This document shows, piece by piece, positions 62,400 to 63,572 of a stretch of DNA of 63,572 nucleotides. Below the pieces are notes generated by a model. It had not been told where the DNA came from. It did no database searches and was given only the letters and a program-made list of their open reading frames with translations. The stretch spans positions 1 to 63,572 of the forward strand of contig NZ_NRRU01000015.1 in assembly GCF_016583785.1 (NCBI RefSeq), written 5' to 3'. The stretch is from Rubrivivax gelatinosus (lineage in GTDB: Bacteria; Pseudomonadota; Gammaproteobacteria; Burkholderiales; Burkholderiaceae_C). The translations under genes and the position numbers were made by a program. The number at the start of each line of letters is the position of its first letter. Positions within the stretch are counted from its first letter, which is position 1.

Positions 62400-63043
62400 G
62401 AAGCGCCTCCGGGCGCCAGCACCAGGTCGCGCGTCAGGCGGCCGGTGGCGGTGTCGAGCATCAGGCGCACGCCGTCGGGCAGCGCCTCGCTGCTGCGGGT
62501 GCCGCTGGCTTCGCCGTCGTTGCTGGTGCCGTTGCTGGTGCCGTTGCTGGTGCCGGCGCTGGACTGGGCGTTGGACCAGGCGTTGCCGCGGTAGAAGTAG
62601 AGCTGCCACGCGCTGACGCCTTCGAGCAGCCGCACCTGCTGCGGCTCGGTGCCCAGCAGCTGCTGGCTGCGCAACCAGGCCTGCTGCAGCGGCTGCAGCC
62701 GCGTCGTCGCCGGGCTCGCCCAGCGTTGCCAGACACCGTCGGCCAGCGTCCAGACGACGACCGCGACGCCGCCTTCGACGCGGCGTGTCAGGCGCAGGTG
62801 GCGGCCGTCGAACTGCAGCGGCGGCGCGGCGCCGGTGTCGTGCAGCGCCTCCAGGTCCTGCTGCCACTGCGTCAGGATGGTGTTCAGGCGCGCCGCGCGG
62901 TCCACCGCCTGGCTTGTCGCCTCGCGTGCCCGCACCATGCCGTCGACACCGCGCCAGGCCAGGCCCGCGAGCACGGCCATGATCGTCAGCGCGACCAGCA
63001 CCTCGACCAGCGTGAAACCGCGGCTGCGGGCGTGGCGGGCCAT
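62396..63043 (-). CDS. gspJ: Type II secretion minor pseudopilin GspJ
   Basis: The 215-residue prepilin has the cleavage site SRG|FTLVEVLVALTIMAVLAGL with Glu5, followed by a GspJ globular domain (LTRRVEGGVAVVVWTLADGV). A short Asn-Gly-Thr-Ser repeat lies near residues 163-176, encoded by a 12-bp tandem repeat. It overlaps gspK and starts 1 bp after gspI. Confidence 0.93.
   Translation of the reverse strand: MARHARSRGFTLVEVLVALTIMAVLAGLAWRGVDGMVRAREATSQAVDRAARLNTILTQWQQDLEALHDTGAAPPLQFDGRHLRLTRRVEGGVAVVVWTLADGVWQRWASPATTRLQPLQQAWLRSQQLLGTEPQQVRLLEGVSAWQLYFYRGNAWSNAQSSAGTSNGTSNGTSNDGEASGTRSSEALPDGVRLMLDTATGRLTRDLVLAPGGAS
62519..62554. repeat. 12-bp tandem repeat within gspJ
   Basis: GTTGCTGGTGCC occurs three times in perfect tandem, followed by a degenerate partial unit. 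On the coding strand it specifies repeated Gly-Thr-Ser-Asn. Repeat number could change in frame by slippage. Confidence 0.9.
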
Positions 63044-63044
63044 C

Positions 63045-63404
63045 TCAGTAGCGCGACAGCACGGTCGACAGCGTCAGCAGCGGCCGGCCGTCGGCGTCGC
63101 TGATGCGCGCGTCGACGCGGCGGAAGTTGGGATTCGGCGTCGCGTTCGTCTGCACGACGCCGCGGTAGGGGCGGCCCAGCTGTTCGCAGTCGAAGGTCTC
63201 TTCGCCGATGCCGGGCAGCTGGCGCGCCAGGCGCAGCGCGGCGAGCCGGTTTTCGGCGCACCACTGCGCGGCGCTGACGTCGGCCAGGCGCTGGGCGTTG
63301 TCGGTCAGCGCGCCGGCCGCACGCAGCCCGGCGGCAAGCGCGACGGCGACGATGGCCACCGCCACCAGCACCTCGATCAGCGTGAAACCGCGGCTGGTCC
63401 TCAT
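63045..63404 (-). CDS. gspI: Type II secretion minor pseudopilin GspI
   Basis: The 119-residue prepilin has the site SRG|FTLIEVLVAVAIVAVALAA and the GspI feature CAENRLAALRLARQLP. It nucleates the GspI-J-K tip complex. Its ATG overlaps the gspH stop (ATGA), and gspJ follows after 1 bp. Confidence 0.94.
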   Translation of the reverse strand: MRTSRGFTLIEVLVAVAIVAVALAAGLRAAGALTDNAQRLADVSAAQWCAENRLAALRLARQLPGIGEETFDCEQLGRPYRGVVQTNATPNPNFRRVDARISDADGRPLLTLSTVLSRY

Positions 63405-63572
63405 GGCGCTTCGGGCGCCGGCACGACGGCGAACGGCGACAGGCCGTCGCTGGCGATGTCGACGCGGCGGTCGTCCAGCCGCAGCACGATGCGCTGCGGC
63501 GGCAGGATGGCCTCGGGGCCGAGCACGACCTGGTTGCCGCCGACGACCTGCGCCGTGACCCCGGCGTCGAGC
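63401..63572 (-). CDS. gspH: C-terminal end of pseudopilin GspH (5' end outside window)
   Basis: The last 56 codons are seen, ending PFAVVPAPEAP then TGA. The segment VVLGPEAILPPQRIVLRLDD fits the end of the GspH globular domain. The coding start lies beyond position 63572. Position upstream of gspI is the usual order in gsp operons. Confidence 0.8.
   Translation of the reverse strand, partial: LDAGVTAQVVGGNQVVLGPEAILPPQRIVLRLDDRRVDIASDGLSPFAVVPAPEAP

Overview
The window is about 63.6 kb of very GC-rich DNA (roughly 70 % G+C) that reads as chromosome of a betaproteobacterium, most likely order Burkholderiales and perhaps the Rubrivivax/Leptothrix/Roseateles lineage. That placement is inferred from protein families, gene order (rplM-rpsI-erpA-anmK-M23-tyrS; gsp type II secretion genes), Bug-family binding proteins and intergenic repeats. 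No tRNA, rRNA, CRISPR array, integrase, transposase or prophage was seen. Coding density is high and most genes look like ordinary core or conserved accessory genes.

Layout. 1-5 kb: end of a SPOR-like protein, a nitronate monooxygenase family protein, a SirB2-like membrane protein, a hemerythrin, a PPi-dependent phosphofructokinase and a coupled hydrolase. 5-10.5 kb: a PatZ-type acyl-CoA synthetase/acetyltransferase, the divergent argP/argO pair, and bfr and bfd, with a Fur-like box before bfd. 10.4-23.8 kb: a lipoprotein, a hydrolase, htpG with a sigma-32-like promoter, srkA, rplM-rpsI, erpA, anmK, an M23 peptidase, tyrS, a cation efflux protein and dtd. 23.8-26 kb: two divergent Bug-type binding proteins.

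26-36 kb is the most distinctive part. A minus-strand operon encodes a long-chain-type acyl-CoA synthetase, a complete LivGHMF ABC importer with its binding protein, a small orphan protein and a PaaK-like CoA ligase. It diverges from a Crp/Fnr regulator. A perfect 7-4-7 palindrome lies between them, centred 41.5 bp upstream of the start site predicted for the operon, as in class II activation. Four related GC-rich palindromic repeats occupy four of its intercistronic gaps. The whole looks like a regulated uptake-plus-CoA-activation system for an unidentified carboxylic acid.

36-48.5 kb: an M16 peptidase, an alpha/beta hydrolase, a 5'-nucleotidase, a ZrgA-type zinc uptake operon (DUF2796, ATPase, FtsX-like permease, DUF3299, AI-2E permease), a PlpD-like patatin/beta-barrel fusion and an AAA ATPase. 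48.7-54 kb: three tandem chemoreceptor genes with near-identical signalling domains. 54-63.6 kb: a minus-strand type II secretion operon in the order (H)IJKLMNDEF, with most of its genes overlapping or nearly abutting, cut by the window edge in gspH.
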